Positions 1-10,123 of a stretch of DNA of 64,000 nt are shown in pieces; the first letter of the stretch is position 1, and each line of letters begins with the position of its first letter. Under the pieces are notes generated by a model. The model ran no database searches. It was given only the letters and a program-made list of their open reading frames with translations, and was not told the DNA's origin. The DNA lies in the NCBI RefSeq assembly GCF_013283365.1, contig NZ_WBYM01000001.1:589236-653235 (forward strand), read 5' to 3'. Source of the DNA: Marinobacterium sp. xm-d-530 (GTDB taxonomy: Bacteria > Pseudomonadota > Gammaproteobacteria > Pseudomonadales > Balneatricaceae). The position numbers and the translations under genes are program-made.

Positions 1-84
1 CCAAGAACACTGGCTGATCGCGCTGTTGAGATCCTGCGCCAGCGTCCTCTTAAAGGTAAGCCAGCACGAGCTCGTAAGATCTAA
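1..84 (+). CDS. 3' end of an unidentified CDS
   Basis: The first 84 bases are open in frame 1 and end with TAA at 82-84. They give the last 27 residues of a protein that begins before the window. The tail is basic, ending in KGKPARARKI, as in some RNA-binding or RNA-modifying enzymes, but that is too little to name a family. The stop overlaps the stop of the leftward srkA gene by two bases, so the two genes converge with no room for a terminator. Only the reading frame and the tight junction support it as a gene. Confidence 0.5.
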   Translation, partial: PRTLADRAVEILRQRPLKGKPARARKI

Positions 85-1064
85 AGCAGTTTCAGTACCG
101 GTTCATCGAGTGCTGAAAGCTGTACTTTAAGATCGAGCAGATGCTCTCCCCAGTAGCGCTCTGTGTTAAACCATGGGAAGGCTTTGGGGAAAGCGGGGTC
201 ATCCCAACGTTTTGCGATCCAAGCAGCGTGGTTCATCATTCTGAGTGTTCTAAGTGGCTCTACAAGGTTGAGCTCGCGAGGATTGAACTCAAAGAACTCT
301 TCATAGCCGGCAATCACTTCACTCAGTTGCATCTCCATCTGATGGCGCTCGCCCGTCAAAAGCATCCAGATATCCTGAATAGCGGAAGCCATACGCGCGT
401 CATCGAAATCCACGAAGTGCGGTCGATCATCACGCCAAAGTACATTGCCACTGTGACAATCGCCGTGCACGCGTATGGCTTTTAGGTCTGAATAGTCTGA
501 AAAACGCTGCTCTACCCTATCGAGCACCTCTTGTGAGATCGACTCATAGGCTGCACGAAGACTCTGTGGAATATGTTCAGACAGTAACAACTCTCGACTC
601 TGCCAACCGTAGCTATCGACATCTAAAGAGGGTCTATCTACAAACGGCTTAGCTGCGCCAACAGCGTGTATTTGGCCGAGGGCCACACCCAGCTGATAAA
701 GGTGTTCAGGATCATCCAGTTCAGGTGCCCTTCCTCCTCGTCGTGGAAAGAGGGTGAAACGAAACTGATCAAAGTTGAGCAGGCTCTCCCCTTCGCTGTT
801 TTTAATGGGTGCTACGACAGAGATATCGGCATCAGCCAGCTCAAAACAGAAATCATGCTCCTCTTGGATTTGCGCATCACTCCATCGGTTCGGGCGGTAG
901 AACTTAGTAATCAGGGGTTCAGCTTGATCGATGCCAACTTGATAGACGCGGTTTTCGTAACTGTTTAACTCAAGGATACGGAAATCACTCAGCCACCCCT
1001 GAGACTCAACCGCATCGATGACACGATCAGGCGTCATTGAGTAGAAGGGGGTTTTGCTGTCCAT
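81..1064 (-). CDS. srkA: Stress response kinase SrkA (YihE/RdoA family)
   Basis: Cytosolic Ser/Thr protein kinase of the aminoglycoside-phosphotransferase fold. In E. coli SrkA counters MazEF-linked stress death and is part of the Cpx envelope-stress regulon. The 327 residues match the family length (E. coli 328). The catalytic loop HGDCHSGN is at 200-207, the metal-binding VDFDD at 218-222, and a likely ATP-contacting lysine at 54 (LITKFYRP). The ATG at 1064 is preceded by GGAG seven bases upstream. In E. coli srkA sits next to dsbA; no dsbA is visible here, and the 3' end abuts an unknown convergent gene. Family assignment is firm; the physiological role is inferred from E. coli. Confidence 0.93.
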   Translation of the reverse strand: MDSKTPFYSMTPDRVIDAVESQGWLSDFRILELNSYENRVYQVGIDQAEPLITKFYRPNRWSDAQIQEEHDFCFELADADISVVAPIKNSEGESLLNFDQFRFTLFPRRGGRAPELDDPEHLYQLGVALGQIHAVGAAKPFVDRPSLDVDSYGWQSRELLLSEHIPQSLRAAYESISQEVLDRVEQRFSDYSDLKAIRVHGDCHSGNVLWRDDRPHFVDFDDARMASAIQDIWMLLTGERHQMEMQLSEVIAGYEEFFEFNPRELNLVEPLRTLRMMNHAAWIAKRWDDPAFPKAFPWFNTERYWGEHLLDLKVQLSALDEPVLKLL

Positions 1065-1160
1065 CTTATGGCTCCATCGTTCGGTTATGACGGTATTCTA
1101 TCATTGCGCCAATCGATTCAGCGTGATGAAACGTAACTATATTCAATTAAGGATCAGATC

Positions 1161-1490
1161 ATGCGCAGAACAACCGATTATCAGCTCAACATAACCGAGG
1201 GGACAGGCTGGCCAGAGACCCCTTTCGTCGTCTACTCTTCAACGATCAATGGCAACTCTGATCTACTGGAGTTACTGGGTGAACACCTGCGCAAGATGGG
1301 ACTGCAGCGAGAGTGGCAATCCCTTCAGATCGTCGATCATCATACCCACCAACAGGGCCTACAAACGCTACACAGTTTTGAAGTGAACTATGAGCAGCTA
1401 GAAGCGGGACAGATGGAGTATTTCAGTGCGGTCATCTGGTACGACATCACCGAGCCCTGGAGTAAGTTGCATACAGAATCCATACACTAG
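1161..1490 (+). CDS. Hypothetical protein, 109 aa
   Basis: I do not recognise this protein. It is a small soluble acidic protein without signal peptide or membrane segment, with many aromatic and His/Gln residues. The ATG at 1161 follows an AAGGA about seven bases upstream, and the frame stays open between the divergent srkA start and the fba terminator without overlapping another gene. It appears monocistronic. A TATATT at 1138-1143 could be a -10 element, but no good -35 is visible. The region is otherwise unexplained and the codon use looks like that of its neighbours, so it is probably a real gene of unknown function. Confidence 0.6.
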   Translation: MRRTTDYQLNITEGTGWPETPFVVYSSTINGNSDLLELLGEHLRKMGLQREWQSLQIVDHHTHQQGLQTLHSFEVNYEQLEAGQMEYFSAVIWYDITEPWSKLHTESIH

Positions 1491-1494
1491 AGAC

Positions 1495-1518
1495 AAAAAA
1501 GGAGGCCTAAGCCTCCTT
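1495..1518 (-). terminator. Rho-independent terminator of the epd-pgk-fba operon
   Basis: An 8-bp stem (AAGGAGGC at 1499-1506 with GCCTCCTT at 1511-1518, four-base loop) is followed on the minus strand by a run of six T. It lies 20 bases past the fba stop. Read on the plus strand it lacks a T tract, so it mainly serves the leftward operon, though it may also slow transcription of the 1161-1490 gene. Confidence 0.85.
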
Positions 1519-1537
1519 GATATCCAGTGAACTTGGA

Positions 1538-2602
1538 TTAATTCACTTTTGCGTCCAGTTCACCTGAGAGGTAACGCTCTGTCATATCTTCAAGGTTGAT
1601 CGCTTTGATCTTGCTAGCATTGCCCGCCGCACCAAAAGCATCGTAACGCGCGTAAGCGATATCAGACATCGCTGTAATCGTTTTCGCTAGATACTTACGT
1701 GGGTCAAATTCAGCGGTATTTTCAGCCAAGAACTTACGCACAGCACCGGTCGACGCTAGACGAAGATCGGTGTCGATGTTGACCTTGCGCACGCCGTGCT
1801 TGATACCATCAACCAACTGCTCAACCGGAACACCGTAAGTTTCAGGAATCTCACCACCAAACTGGTTGATCACCTCTAGCCACTCTTGTGGCACGGAAGA
1901 TGAACCGTGCATAACAAGGTGAGTACCAGGAATACGTTCGTGAATCGCACGAATACGATCAACGGCAAGAATGTCTCCCGTTGGTGGGCGAGTAAACTTG
2001 TAAGCACCGTGTGAAGTACCCACTGCAATGGCAAGCGCATCGACCTGAGTCGCTTTCACAAACTGCGCAGCCTCTTCAGGGTCAGTCAGCATCTGATCGT
2101 GGCTAAGCTTACCGACTGCACCGATACCGTCCTCTTCACCAGCCTCACCCGTTTCTAGTGAGCCCAGACAGCCAAGCTCGCCCTCGACAGAGACACCACA
2201 TGCGTGAGCCATCTCAACGGTACGACGAGTCACCTCAACGTTGTAGTCGTAGTCGGTCGGTGTCTTACCGTCTTCACCCAGTGAACCGTCCATCATGACC
2301 GATGAGAAGCCTAGTTGAATGGAGCGCTGACAGACTGCTGGGCTTGTGCCGTGATCTTGGTGCATACAGACAGGAATGTGTGGAAACTCCTCAATCGCTG
2401 CCAAGATCATGTGGCGAAGGAAGTTAGAGCCCGCGTACTTGCGCGCACCGGCAGAGGCTTGCACGATGACAGGGGCATCGGCACGATCAGCTGCTTCCAT
2501 AATGGCGCGCATCTGCTCCAGGTTATTCACGTTGAACGCTGGAATGCCGTAGCCATACTCTGCTGCATGATCGAGCAGCTGTCGCATTGAAATAAGAGCC
2601 AT
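1538..2602 (-). CDS. fba: Class II fructose-bisphosphate aldolase
   Basis: Zinc-dependent aldolase that reversibly cleaves fructose-1,6-bisphosphate into dihydroxyacetone phosphate and glyceraldehyde-3-phosphate in glycolysis and gluconeogenesis. The 354 residues and the opening [13 protein letters not shown] fit the Calvin-cycle-subtype (CbbA-like) class II enzymes of proteobacteria, which differ from E. coli FbaA. HQDH at 81-84 supplies a zinc His and the catalytic Asp. GELG near 141-144 and the later HGSSS segment are the usual metal and phosphate sites. It is the last gene of the epd-pgk-fba operon, 31 bases after pgk, followed by a strong terminator. No RuBisCO or phosphoribulokinase gene is in the window, so a Calvin role is not implied. 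Confidence 0.96.
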   Translation of the reverse strand: MALISMRQLLDHAAEYGYGIPAFNVNNLEQMRAIMEAADRADAPVIVQASAGARKYAGSNFLRHMILAAIEEFPHIPVCMHQDHGTSPAVCQRSIQLGFSSVMMDGSLGEDGKTPTDYDYNVEVTRRTVEMAHACGVSVEGELGCLGSLETGEAGEEDGIGAVGKLSHDQMLTDPEEAAQFVKATQVDALAIAVGTSHGAYKFTRPPTGDILAVDRIRAIHERIPGTHLVMHGSSSVPQEWLEVINQFGGEIPETYGVPVEQLVDGIKHGVRKVNIDTDLRLASTGAVRKFLAENTAEFDPRKYLAKTITAMSDIAYARYDAFGAAGNASKIKAINLEDMTERYLSGELDAKVN

Positions 2603-2633
2603 TTTTTACCTATTTGCTATTAATCGTTTGCTG

Positions 2634-3800
2634 TTAACCGTTAGCGCGTGCTTCAAGCACAGCGACTGCCGGCAGTACCTTACCTTCAACAAACTCTAGG
2701 AAAGCACCACCGCCTGTTGAGATGTAGGATACATCATCTGCAATAGAATATTTATCTACTGCCGCTAAAGTATCACCGCCACCTGCAATCGAGAAGCCGT
2801 TACTTTGAGCAATCGCTCTTGATAACGCTTCCGTACCGTTACCAAACTGATCAAATTCAAACACGCCTACTGGACCGTTCCAGATGATGGTACCGGCATT
2901 CTGCAATACTTGTGCCAACTGACCCGCAGTCTCTGGACCAATATCCAAGATCATTTCATTGTCGGCGACGTCGTCCGCTGACTTCGTAATCGCTTCCGCA
3001 CTCTCTGCAAACTCAGTCGCTGTCACGACATCCGATGGAATTGGAATTTCACAGCGAGCCATTAACGCTTTCGCAGTATCAATAAGATCGGCTTCATGCA
3101 GTGACGTACCAACGGGCTTGCCCGCTGCAGCCAAGAAGGTGTTGGCGATACCGCCACCAACGATGAGCTGATCACACTTCTCAGAGAGTGAGTTAAGTAC
3201 TTCAAGCTTAGTAGACACTTTTGAACCACCCACAATCGCTACCAATGGGCGCGCTGGGTTATCCAGTGCTTTACCCAAAGCTTCAAGCTCATTCGCTAGC
3301 AGTGGGCCTGCACAGGCGATTGGCGCAAAACGTGCCACGCCGTGAGTTGATGCTTGTGCGCGGTGCGCAGTACCAAAAGCATCCATGACATAGACATCAC
3401 AGAGCGCGGCCATCTTCTTAGATAGCTCTTCGTTATCCTTCTTCTCGCCCGCGTTGAAACGAACGTTCTCTAGAAGAACGACCTGACCCGGCTCTACTGA
3501 AAAACCACCATCAACCCAATCCTTAATCAGTGGAACATCACGACCCAACAGACCCGCCAAGTGGGCCGCTACAGGGGCTAGTGAATACTGCTCTTCATAT
3601 TCGCCTTCGGTTGGACGACCAAGGTGTGACATCAACATCACTGTCGCACCCTTTTCTAGCGCTAGCTGAATAGTCGGTAGTGACGCACGAATACGAGCAT
3701 CGGAAGTCACTTTGCCATCTTTAACAGGAACGTTCAGATCTTCACGAATCAATACGCGTTTGCCTGCAAGATCCAAATCTTTCATCAGTTTTACGTTCAT
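2634..3800 (-). CDS. pgk: Phosphoglycerate kinase
   Basis: Cytosolic enzyme that transfers phosphate from 1,3-bisphosphoglycerate to ADP, the first ATP-forming step of glycolysis. The 388 residues match bacterial Pgk (E. coli 387). The N-terminal [12 protein letters not shown] carries the substrate-binding residues, SHLGRP is the conserved basic-patch motif, and the glycine-rich GGGDT near residue 345 and STGGGAF close the nucleotide site. The ATG at 3800 has GGAG eight bases upstream. It lies 21 bases after epd and 31 before fba, the same order as E. coli epd-pgk-fbaA. Confidence 0.97.
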   Translation of the reverse strand: MNVKLMKDLDLAGKRVLIREDLNVPVKDGKVTSDARIRASLPTIQLALEKGATVMLMSHLGRPTEGEYEEQYSLAPVAAHLAGLLGRDVPLIKDWVDGGFSVEPGQVVLLENVRFNAGEKKDNEELSKKMAALCDVYVMDAFGTAHRAQASTHGVARFAPIACAGPLLANELEALGKALDNPARPLVAIVGGSKVSTKLEVLNSLSEKCDQLIVGGGIANTFLAAAGKPVGTSLHEADLIDTAKALMARCEIPIPSDVVTATEFAESAEAITKSADDVADNEMILDIGPETAGQLAQVLQNAGTIIWNGPVGVFEFDQFGNGTEALSRAIAQSNGFSIAGGGDTLAAVDKYSIADDVSYISTGGGAFLEFVEGKVLPAVAVLEARANG

Positions 3801-3821
3801 TGTTATTCTCCAATCATTTAA

Positions 3822-4844
3822 TTAATTCTGTTTCAGTGCGAGCCAATGCTCAGCAATATCCAACATTCGGTTGGCAAAGCCCCACTCATTATCAAACCAG
3901 CAGACCAGCTTCAGTAAACGCTTGCCGGACAATCGAGTCTGGGTGCCATCAACAACGACTGAGCGACTGTCGTGGTTAAAGTCGGTCGATGCATGCGGCT
4001 CCTCTGTGTATCCCAACAACCCTTTTAACGGACCTTCAGAGAGCGATTTAAAGAGTTGGTTGATCTCCTCTTCAGTGGTGTCACGCTCTAAGCTGATCGA
4101 CATATCCATCAGTGAGACATTAAGGGTTGGCACACGTAAATGGAGGCACTTAAATTTCCCTTCCAGCGACGGCAGTAGGCGATCGATCCCTTTTGCCAAC
4201 CCTGTATCCACCGGAATAATCGACTGCAGAGCACTGCGGGTTAGTCGCAAATCGGTGTGATGGTAAGCATCGATCACTGGCTGATCATTCATCGCCGAGT
4301 GAATCGTCGTGGTCACACCCTGCTCAATGCCAAAATGCCTATCGAGCTGATCTAATATAGGTATCACACAATTGGTCGTACAGGAGGCGGCTGAGACCAC
4401 TTTATGATTCACGTTTATTGAATCTTGGTTTAAGCCAAACACAACGGTAGCGTCTACCTCAGCCGTAGCGGGCTGTGAAAAGAGTAGGCGCTTGGCCCCC
4501 TGCTTCAGATGCAACTCAGCTGTTTGACGGTCACTGAACGAGCCAGAACACTCCATCAGCAGATCAATACCCATTTCACGCCAAGGGAGTTGGTCGGGCT
4601 TGGGAGTATTTAAGATTTGGATGGCGTGGTCACGAATAACTAGCTGATCATCTTTAAGAGACACCTGTGCCGGGAAGCGGCCATGCGTCGTGTCATAACG
4701 CGTCAAATAGGAGACCGTCTCAGGCTCAGCCAACTCATTAATCGCAATGGGTTGAAGCTTAGTCTCTAAGCCACGCTCAAACAGAGCCCTGAGCAGACAC
4801 TGCCCAATTCGACCATAACCGTTAATCGCTATTCGGTAGCTCAT
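3822..4844 (-). CDS. epd: Erythrose-4-phosphate dehydrogenase / GAPDH-like
   Basis: NAD-dependent aldehyde dehydrogenase of the GAPDH fold. Epd oxidises erythrose-4-phosphate to 4-phosphoerythronate, the first step of the DXP-dependent pyridoxal phosphate pathway. INGYGRIG at 7-14 is the Rossmann loop, SAASCTTNC at 151-159 places the catalytic Cys at 155, and the partner His is at 182; both numbers match E. coli Epd. INELAEPE after the first strand, where glycolytic GAPDH usually has an ND segment, favours Epd. The order epd-pgk-fba also supports this. Some gammaproteobacterial Epd-like enzymes retain GAPDH activity, so a glycolytic contribution cannot be excluded. AGAGGTG precedes the ATG. 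Confidence 0.88.
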   Translation of the reverse strand: MSYRIAINGYGRIGQCLLRALFERGLETKLQPIAINELAEPETVSYLTRYDTTHGRFPAQVSLKDDQLVIRDHAIQILNTPKPDQLPWREMGIDLLMECSGSFSDRQTAELHLKQGAKRLLFSQPATAEVDATVVFGLNQDSINVNHKVVSAASCTTNCVIPILDQLDRHFGIEQGVTTTIHSAMNDQPVIDAYHHTDLRLTRSALQSIIPVDTGLAKGIDRLLPSLEGKFKCLHLRVPTLNVSLMDMSISLERDTTEEEINQLFKSLSEGPLKGLLGYTEEPHASTDFNHDSRSVVVDGTQTRLSGKRLLKLVCWFDNEWGFANRMLDIAEHWLALKQN

Positions 4845-4860
4845 CTCACCTCTCAGAGAG

Positions 4861-4885
4861 TAAAACGCCGGTTAAAAACCGGCGT
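4861..4885 (-). terminator. Hairpin between tkt and epd, probable terminator or attenuator
   Basis: An 8-bp perfect stem (CGCCGGTT at 4866-4873, AACCGGCG at 4877-4884, three-base loop) lies just after the tkt stop on the minus strand and is followed there by TTTTA. The short T tail suggests partial termination, which would lower but not abolish read-through from tkt into epd-pgk-fba. Confidence 0.6.
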
Positions 4886-4892
4886 GATCAAC

Positions 4893-6887
4893 TTAAACGA
4901 GGGCTAGCGCCTTCTGTTTAACATTCTCTACCGTGAAGCCGAAGTGCTTGAAGAGCTCGCCAGCCGGTGCAGATTCACCAAAGGATTCCATACCAACAAT
5001 CGCGCCACCAAAGCCAACGTACTTGTACCAGAAGTCTGCAATACCCGCCTCAATCGCTACACGAGCTGTAACCGCAGCCGGTAGAACAGACTCTTTGTAC
5101 TCAGCAGTCTGAGCATCAAAACGATCAGTTGATGGCATAGAGACTACGCGAACCGCTTTGCCTTCTGCTGTCAGTGCTTCGGCTGATGCCATAGCCAACT
5201 CAACTTCAGAACCTGTCGCGATTAGGATTAGATCCGGTGTGCCGGCACAATCTTGCAAGATGTAGCCACCTTTAGAGATCGCTGCGATCTGATCACCACT
5301 GCGAGATTGGTGCGGCAAATTCTGACGCGAGAAGATCAATGAACTTGGACCATCGGCACGCTCAACCGCGTTACGCCAAGCCACAGCGGATTCAACCGCG
5401 TCACAAGGGCGCCATGTCTCCATGTTAGGCGTCATACGCAGGCTAGCTACCTGCTCAACCGGTTGGTGAGTAGGACCATCTTCACCCAGACCGATAGAGT
5501 CGTGAGTGTAAACAAAGATAGCGCGCTGCTTCATCAGAGCCGCCATACGAACCGCGTTACGAGCGTACTCCATAAAGATTAGGAAGGTCGCACCGTATGG
5601 GATGAAACCACCGTGCAGTGCGATGCCGTTCATGATCGCACTCATACCAAACTCACGCACACCGTAGTGTAGGTAGTTACCGCTCGCATCATCAGCGCTA
5701 ATTGCTTTAGAGCCAGACCACAGTGTCAGGTTAGAGCCCGCTAGGTCGGCAGAACCACCCAAGAACTCTGGCAGAATAGGTCCCAGTGAATTTAGAGCGT
5801 TTTGAGAAGCCTTACGAGACGCGATGGTCTCACCCTTTTCTGCCACTTCTGCAATCCAAGCATCCGCTTTTTCAGAGAAATCGGCAGGCAATTCACCCGA
5901 TAGGCGACGCATCAACTCAGCAGCAAGCTCTGGGAAGGCTTCAGAGTACTCTGCAAGGCGTTCGTTCCACTCGTTTTCAAGAACGCTTCCCGCTTCACGT
6001 GCATCCCAACCCTCTGCGATCTCTTCTGGGATCTCAAATGGGGCGTGTGGCCAGTTCAACTCTTGGCGAGCCAAAGCGATCTCGTCATCACCTAAAGGTG
6101 CGCCATGACAATCCTCTTTGCCCTGCTTGTTTGGCGAACCAAAGCCGATGATTGTTTTACAGCAGATCAACGTTGGCTGATCTTCGTTTGCTTGAGCTGC
6201 TTCAACAGCAGCAATGATCTGTTCCGCATCGTGACCATCAACGCCACGAATCACCTGCCAGCCGTAAGCTTCAAAACGTGCAGGGGTGTCATCGCTGAAC
6301 CAACCTTCAACCTCACCGTCAATCGAGATGCCGTTGTCATCCCAAAATGCGATCAGTTTGCCAAGACCCAGAGTACCCGCGAGTGAACAAGCTTCGTGTG
6401 AGATACCTTCCATCAGGCAGCCATCACCCATGAACACGTAGGTGTGGTGATCGATGATCTCATGACCCGGGCGGTTGAATTGAGCCGCTAGTGTCTTCTC
6501 AGCGACAGCCATACCAACGGCGTTAGTGATACCTTGCCCCAAAGGCCCGGTCGTCGTCTCTACGCCTGGGCAGTAACCATACTCTGGGTGACCCGCCGTC
6601 TTAGCATGCAGTTGGCGGAAGTTAGCCAGATCTTCTGCACTGACGTCGTAACCGGTTAGGTGCAACAAGGAATAGATCAGCATCGAACCGTGGCCGTTTG
6701 ACAGTACGAAACGGTCGCGATCAAACCAGTGAGGGTTGCTTGGGTTATGCTTCATGAACTCATTCCAGAGTACTTCGGCAATATCCGCCATACCCATTGG
6801 GGCACCTGGGTGACCAGATTTGGCTTTTTGAACAGCATCCATGCTCAATGCGCGGATCGCATTGGCTAACTCACGGCGAGATGACAT
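4893..6887 (-). CDS. tkt: Transketolase
   Basis: Thiamine-diphosphate enzyme moving two-carbon ketol units between sugar phosphates in the non-oxidative pentose phosphate pathway. It also makes erythrose-4-phosphate, the Epd substrate encoded downstream. The chosen ATG at 6887 gives 664 residues starting [20 protein letters not shown], which aligns with E. coli TktA (663), and CAGGAG sits about seven bases upstream. An in-frame start at 6956 would add 23 unconserved residues and is rejected. Visible motifs are SGHPGAPMG near 24-32, the ThDP/Mg motif [12 protein letters not shown], and [11 protein letters not shown] in the pyrimidine domain. It is divergent from metK, as tktA lies near metK in E. 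coli. Confidence 0.96.
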   Translation of the reverse strand: MSSRRELANAIRALSMDAVQKAKSGHPGAPMGMADIAEVLWNEFMKHNPSNPHWFDRDRFVLSNGHGSMLIYSLLHLTGYDVSAEDLANFRQLHAKTAGHPEYGYCPGVETTTGPLGQGITNAVGMAVAEKTLAAQFNRPGHEIIDHHTYVFMGDGCLMEGISHEACSLAGTLGLGKLIAFWDDNGISIDGEVEGWFSDDTPARFEAYGWQVIRGVDGHDAEQIIAAVEAAQANEDQPTLICCKTIIGFGSPNKQGKEDCHGAPLGDDEIALARQELNWPHAPFEIPEEIAEGWDAREAGSVLENEWNERLAEYSEAFPELAAELMRRLSGELPADFSEKADAWIAEVAEKGETIASRKASQNALNSLGPILPEFLGGSADLAGSNLTLWSGSKAISADDASGNYLHYGVREFGMSAIMNGIALHGGFIPYGATFLIFMEYARNAVRMAALMKQRAIFVYTHDSIGLGEDGPTHQPVEQVASLRMTPNMETWRPCDAVESAVAWRNAVERADGPSSLIFSRQNLPHQSRSGDQIAAISKGGYILQDCAGTPDLILIATGSEVELAMASAEALTAEGKAVRVVSMPSTDRFDAQTAEYKESVLPAAVTARVAIEAGIADFWYKYVGFGGAIVGMESFGESAPAGELFKHFGFTVENVKQKALALV

Positions 6888-7028
6888 TAATCTACTCCTG
6901 CGGGGGGTATTAAAAATTGAGGGGTAAATTCTCTCGCAGACGGGGCTTAGATTCAAATGACATTAGCTAAAATGACTCAATTTCATGGGTAATGATCAAA
7001 GGTTTCATCGAAGTAGAGCTCTTTTTAC

Positions 7029-7057
7029 TTAGAACTCGACTCTTAACCGGTTACAAT
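7029..7057 (+). promoter_or_regulatory. Candidate sigma-70 promoter of metK
   Basis: TACAAT at 7052-7057 is a five-of-six match to the -10 consensus; a weak TTAGAA at 7029-7034 stands 17 bases upstream. The start point would lie near 7064, giving a leader of about 50 bases. I see no MetJ-like tandem boxes and no SAM riboswitch structure in the tkt-metK gap. Confidence 0.4.
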
Positions 7058-7116
7058 GGCTGCCACATTTTGAGAGCTGTGCATGTGCGGCTCGACCTAA
7101 CCCATAGGATTTACTC

Positions 7117-8307
7117 ATGAGCGAATATTCGATTTTCACCTCTGAATCAGTTTCAGAAGGGCACCCAGATAAGATTGCCGATCAGATCTCTGATGCAGTT
7201 TTAGACGCGATTTTAAAAGAGGACAAGTACGCACGAGTGGCGTGTGAGACCATGGTGAAAACCGGGGTTGCGATTGTCTCTGGTGAGATCAGCACCACCT
7301 CTTGGATTGATCTTGAAGATCTTGTTCGTGACGTGATTAATGACATCGGCTACACCTCTTCAGATGTAGGTTACGATGGTGATACCTGTGGTGTGATCAA
7401 CATCATCGGTAAACAGTCTGTGGATATCGCTCAGGGCGTTGATCGTGCGAAACCTGAAGATCAAGGCGCCGGTGACCAGGGTTTGATGTTCGGCTACGCG
7501 TCGAACGAAACCGATGTTCTAATGCCTGCTCCAATTACCTTTGCCCATCGTCTTGTAGAGCGCCAAGCAGAAGCCCGCAAATCAGGCTTGCTGCCTTGGT
7601 TGCGTCCAGACGCGAAATCTCAGGTGACTTGTCGTTACGAAAACGGTAAGCCGGTCGCGATTGATGCGGTTGTTCTTTCGACGCAACACAATCCAGATGT
7701 CACCCAGAAAGATCTTCAGGAAGCGGTTCAAGAGCTGATCATTAAGCATGTTCTGCCAGCTGATCTACTGCATGCTGGCACTAAGCTGCACATCAACCCA
7801 ACCGGTAAATTTGTTATCGGCGGTCCCGTCGGTGACTGTGGTCTGACGGGTCGTAAGATCATTGTTGATACCTACGGCGGCATGGCACGTCACGGTGGTG
7901 GTGCGTTCTCGGGCAAAGATCCATCAAAAGTGGACCGTTCAGCAGCGTATGCAGGTCGCTATGTGGCTAAGAATATCGTCGCTGCAGGCCTTGCAGATCG
8001 TTGTGAGATTCAGGTCTCTTACGCGATTGGTGTTGCAGAACCCACCTCAGTTTCAATCAACACCTTCGGCACTGGCAAGATCTCGGATGAGAAGATCATC
8101 GAGTTGGTTCGCGAGACCTTTGATCTGCGCCCATACGCAATCACAAACATGCTAGATCTACTGCACCCTATGTACCGCCAGACAGCGGCATACGGTCACT
8201 TTGGTCGTGATCCATTTGAGATGACCGTTGGTGATGACACCTTCACGGCCTTCCCATGGGAGAAGACCGATAAAGCAGACGCGTTAAAATCAGCTGCTGG
8301 CGTCTAA
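7117..8307 (+). CDS. metK: S-adenosylmethionine synthetase
   Basis: Cytosolic tetrameric enzyme making S-adenosylmethionine from methionine and ATP, with release of phosphate and diphosphate. The 396 residues fit the family (E. coli 384). [17 protein letters not shown] at 14-30 includes the catalytic His16 and metal Asp18. [12 protein letters not shown] is the ATP-binding hexapeptide region, and [16 protein letters not shown] is the P-loop-like motif. AGGA lies just upstream of the ATG at 7117. The gene is monocistronic, with its own terminator about 20 bases downstream. Confidence 0.98.
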   Translation: MSEYSIFTSESVSEGHPDKIADQISDAVLDAILKEDKYARVACETMVKTGVAIVSGEISTTSWIDLEDLVRDVINDIGYTSSDVGYDGDTCGVINIIGKQSVDIAQGVDRAKPEDQGAGDQGLMFGYASNETDVLMPAPITFAHRLVERQAEARKSGLLPWLRPDAKSQVTCRYENGKPVAIDAVVLSTQHNPDVTQKDLQEAVQELIIKHVLPADLLHAGTKLHINPTGKFVIGGPVGDCGLTGRKIIVDTYGGMARHGGGAFSGKDPSKVDRSAAYAGRYVAKNIVAAGLADRCEIQVSYAIGVAEPTSVSINTFGTGKISDEKIIELVRETFDLRPYAITNMLDLLHPMYRQTAAYGHFGRDPFEMTVGDDTFTAFPWEKTDKADALKSAAGV

Positions 8308-8326
8308 TCGCCAACTAACAGTGGCT

Positions 8327-8354
8327 AAGGGTAGGCGAAAGCCTGCCCTTTTTT
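8327..8354 (+). terminator. Rho-independent terminator after metK
   Basis: The stem GGGTAGGC (8329-8336) pairs with GCCTGCCC (8341-8348) with one G-U pair and a GAAA tetraloop, followed by six T. Confidence 0.9.
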
Positions 8355-8425
8355 GTGTCTAAATCCAGCCTGACGCACCCTAATTGTCATGGCATAATCA
8401 GTGGCAGAGTAACCAGAGAATCAGT

Positions 8426-9157
8426 ATGCGAATACCCCGTGTCTACCTAGACCTACCACTGAGCACCGGAACAGAAATTGAACTGCCAGAAGCCGCTCAC
8501 AATCACCTAGTGAAAGTGTTGCGTATGAAGCAAGGGTTCAAACTCGTACTATTCAATGGTGATGGTTTTGACTATCAGGCCGAGCTATCGAGCGTGGCAA
8601 AGCGTGAATCCAGTGTGCGGATCATTGCGGCCGACCCGAATGATCGCGAATCCCCGATCGACATTCATATTGGGCAGGGACTTTCGCGCGGTGAACGCAT
8701 GGACTATGCCGTGCAAAAAGCGACTGAGTTGGGAGTACAAAGCCTGACCCCCCTTTTCACGGATCGTTCCGAGGTCAAACTAACAGCCGATCGCCAAGAG
8801 AAGCGATCCGCTCACTGGCAGCAGATCGCGATCAGCGCCAGCGAACAGAGTTTTCGGGCTAAGCCGATGAGCGTTAGCGCTCCAATGTCACTGACAGAGT
8901 GGATCGAACAGTGTGATGCCGAATTAAAACTGATTCTTCACCCACACCTTGAGCTCACATCGCTGAACAGTGAGCCAAGACCCTCCAGCGTGGCACTGCT
9001 GATTGGACCGGAAGGTGGTTTAGAAGAGAGCGAAGTCGAGTTGGCACTGCAAAAAGGATTTAAGCCCTGGTTACTGGGCAGTCGAATATTACGCACAGAG
9101 ACCGCCCCCGTCGCAGCGGCATCGGTACTAAATTACCTCTGGGGCGACTTCTCATAA
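8426..9157 (+). CDS. rsmE: 16S rRNA m3U1498 methyltransferase
   Basis: SPOUT-class methyltransferase that methylates N3 of U1498 in 16S rRNA using S-adenosylmethionine. Starting at the ATG at 8426 gives 243 residues, the same as E. coli RsmE; an in-frame start at 8384 would add 14 unconserved residues. The N-terminal PUA-like part carries NHLVKVLRMKQG. The C-terminal knot has LLIGPEGGL near 206-214 and LGSRILRTETAP near 229-240, the cofactor-binding trefoil motifs. It lies just upstream of gshB (12-base gap), as in E. coli and Pseudomonas. Its SD is weak (AGAGA). Confidence 0.95.
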   Translation: MRIPRVYLDLPLSTGTEIELPEAAHNHLVKVLRMKQGFKLVLFNGDGFDYQAELSSVAKRESSVRIIAADPNDRESPIDIHIGQGLSRGERMDYAVQKATELGVQSLTPLFTDRSEVKLTADRQEKRSAHWQQIAISASEQSFRAKPMSVSAPMSLTEWIEQCDAELKLILHPHLELTSLNSEPRPSSVALLIGPEGGLEESEVELALQKGFKPWLLGSRILRTETAPVAAASVLNYLWGDFS

Positions 9158-9169
9158 AAGGAACGAGAG

Positions 9170-10123
9170 ATGAGCATTAAACTGGGCATCGTCATGGACC
9201 CTATTGACGACATCAACTACAAAAAAGACAGCTCTTTGGCGATGCTTTGGGCAGCGCAGCAGAAAGGGTGGGAGCTGTTCTATATGGAGCAGTCCGATCT
9301 CTACTCAAGAGATGGGGATGTTCGTGCTCGTATGGCACCGATTAGCGTCGATATGAACCCGAACAAGTGGTTCGAACGTGAAGCCTACCAAGATCTATCG
9401 CTAACAGAGCTCGATGTCATATTGATGCGAAAAGACCCACCTTTCGACAACGAATTCATCTACACCACCCATCTTTTGGCGGTTGCTGAAGCTGCCGGTG
9501 TACTTATCGTAAACCGCACTCAGAGCCTGCGCGATTTCAACGAAAAGCTATTTGCTACGCACTTCCCGCAATGCTGCCCGCCGGTACTGGTCAGTCGTTC
9601 AGAGGAGCGATTAAAAGCCTTTCATGCTGAGCATAAGGACGTCATCTTTAAACCTTTAGATGGTATGGGTGGCAGCTCTATCTACCGCATCAAAGAGGAT
9701 GGTTTGAACCTAGGGGTGGTGATAGAGACGCTGACAAAATTTGGCCAAGAGACCATTATGGCGCAGCGCTACATCCCTGAGATTGTCGAGGGTGATAAAC
9801 GCATATTGATGATCAATGGCGAGCCTATCGACTATGCACTGGCACGCATTCCCAGTCAGGGAGAGACTCGCGGTAATCTAGCCGCAGGGGGGCGAGGCGA
9901 AGGCCGCCCACTGAGCGAACGTGATCGTTGGATTGCTGCACAGGTGGGGCCAAAACTGCGCGAAGCAGGGCTTCTATTTGTCGGCTTGGATGTGATTGGT
10001 GACTACCTAACAGAGATCAATGTCACCAGCCCGACCTGTATTCGTGAACTCAATGATCAGTTCGGTTTGGACATCGGCATGCAGTTAATGGATTGCATAG
10101 AGGAGCAACTCGCTCAGCAATGA
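9170..10123 (+). CDS. gshB: Glutathione synthetase
   Basis: ATP-grasp ligase joining gamma-glutamylcysteine and glycine to give glutathione. The 317 residues match E. coli GshB (316). MKLGIVMDP-like N-terminus, RKDPPFDNEF near 87-96, the glycine-rich KPLDGMGGSSI near 162-172 and NVTSPTCIREL near 284-294 are all family motifs. The SD GGAACGAGAG precedes the ATG at 9170. It overlaps the TonB-family gene by four bases (ATGA). Confidence 0.97.
   Translation: MSIKLGIVMDPIDDINYKKDSSLAMLWAAQQKGWELFYMEQSDLYSRDGDVRARMAPISVDMNPNKWFEREAYQDLSLTELDVILMRKDPPFDNEFIYTTHLLAVAEAAGVLIVNRTQSLRDFNEKLFATHFPQCCPPVLVSRSEERLKAFHAEHKDVIFKPLDGMGGSSIYRIKEDGLNLGVVIETLTKFGQETIMAQRYIPEIVEGDKRILMINGEPIDYALARIPSQGETRGNLAAGGRGEGRPLSERDRWIAAQVGPKLREAGLLFVGLDVIGDYLTEINVTSPTCIRELNDQFGLDIGMQLMDCIEEQLAQQ

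Noticed and set aside
6957..7116. SAM riboswitch or MetJ boxes upstream of metK
   Set aside because: No tandem AGACGTCT-like 8-mers and no conserved riboswitch core or leader terminator are visible in the gap.
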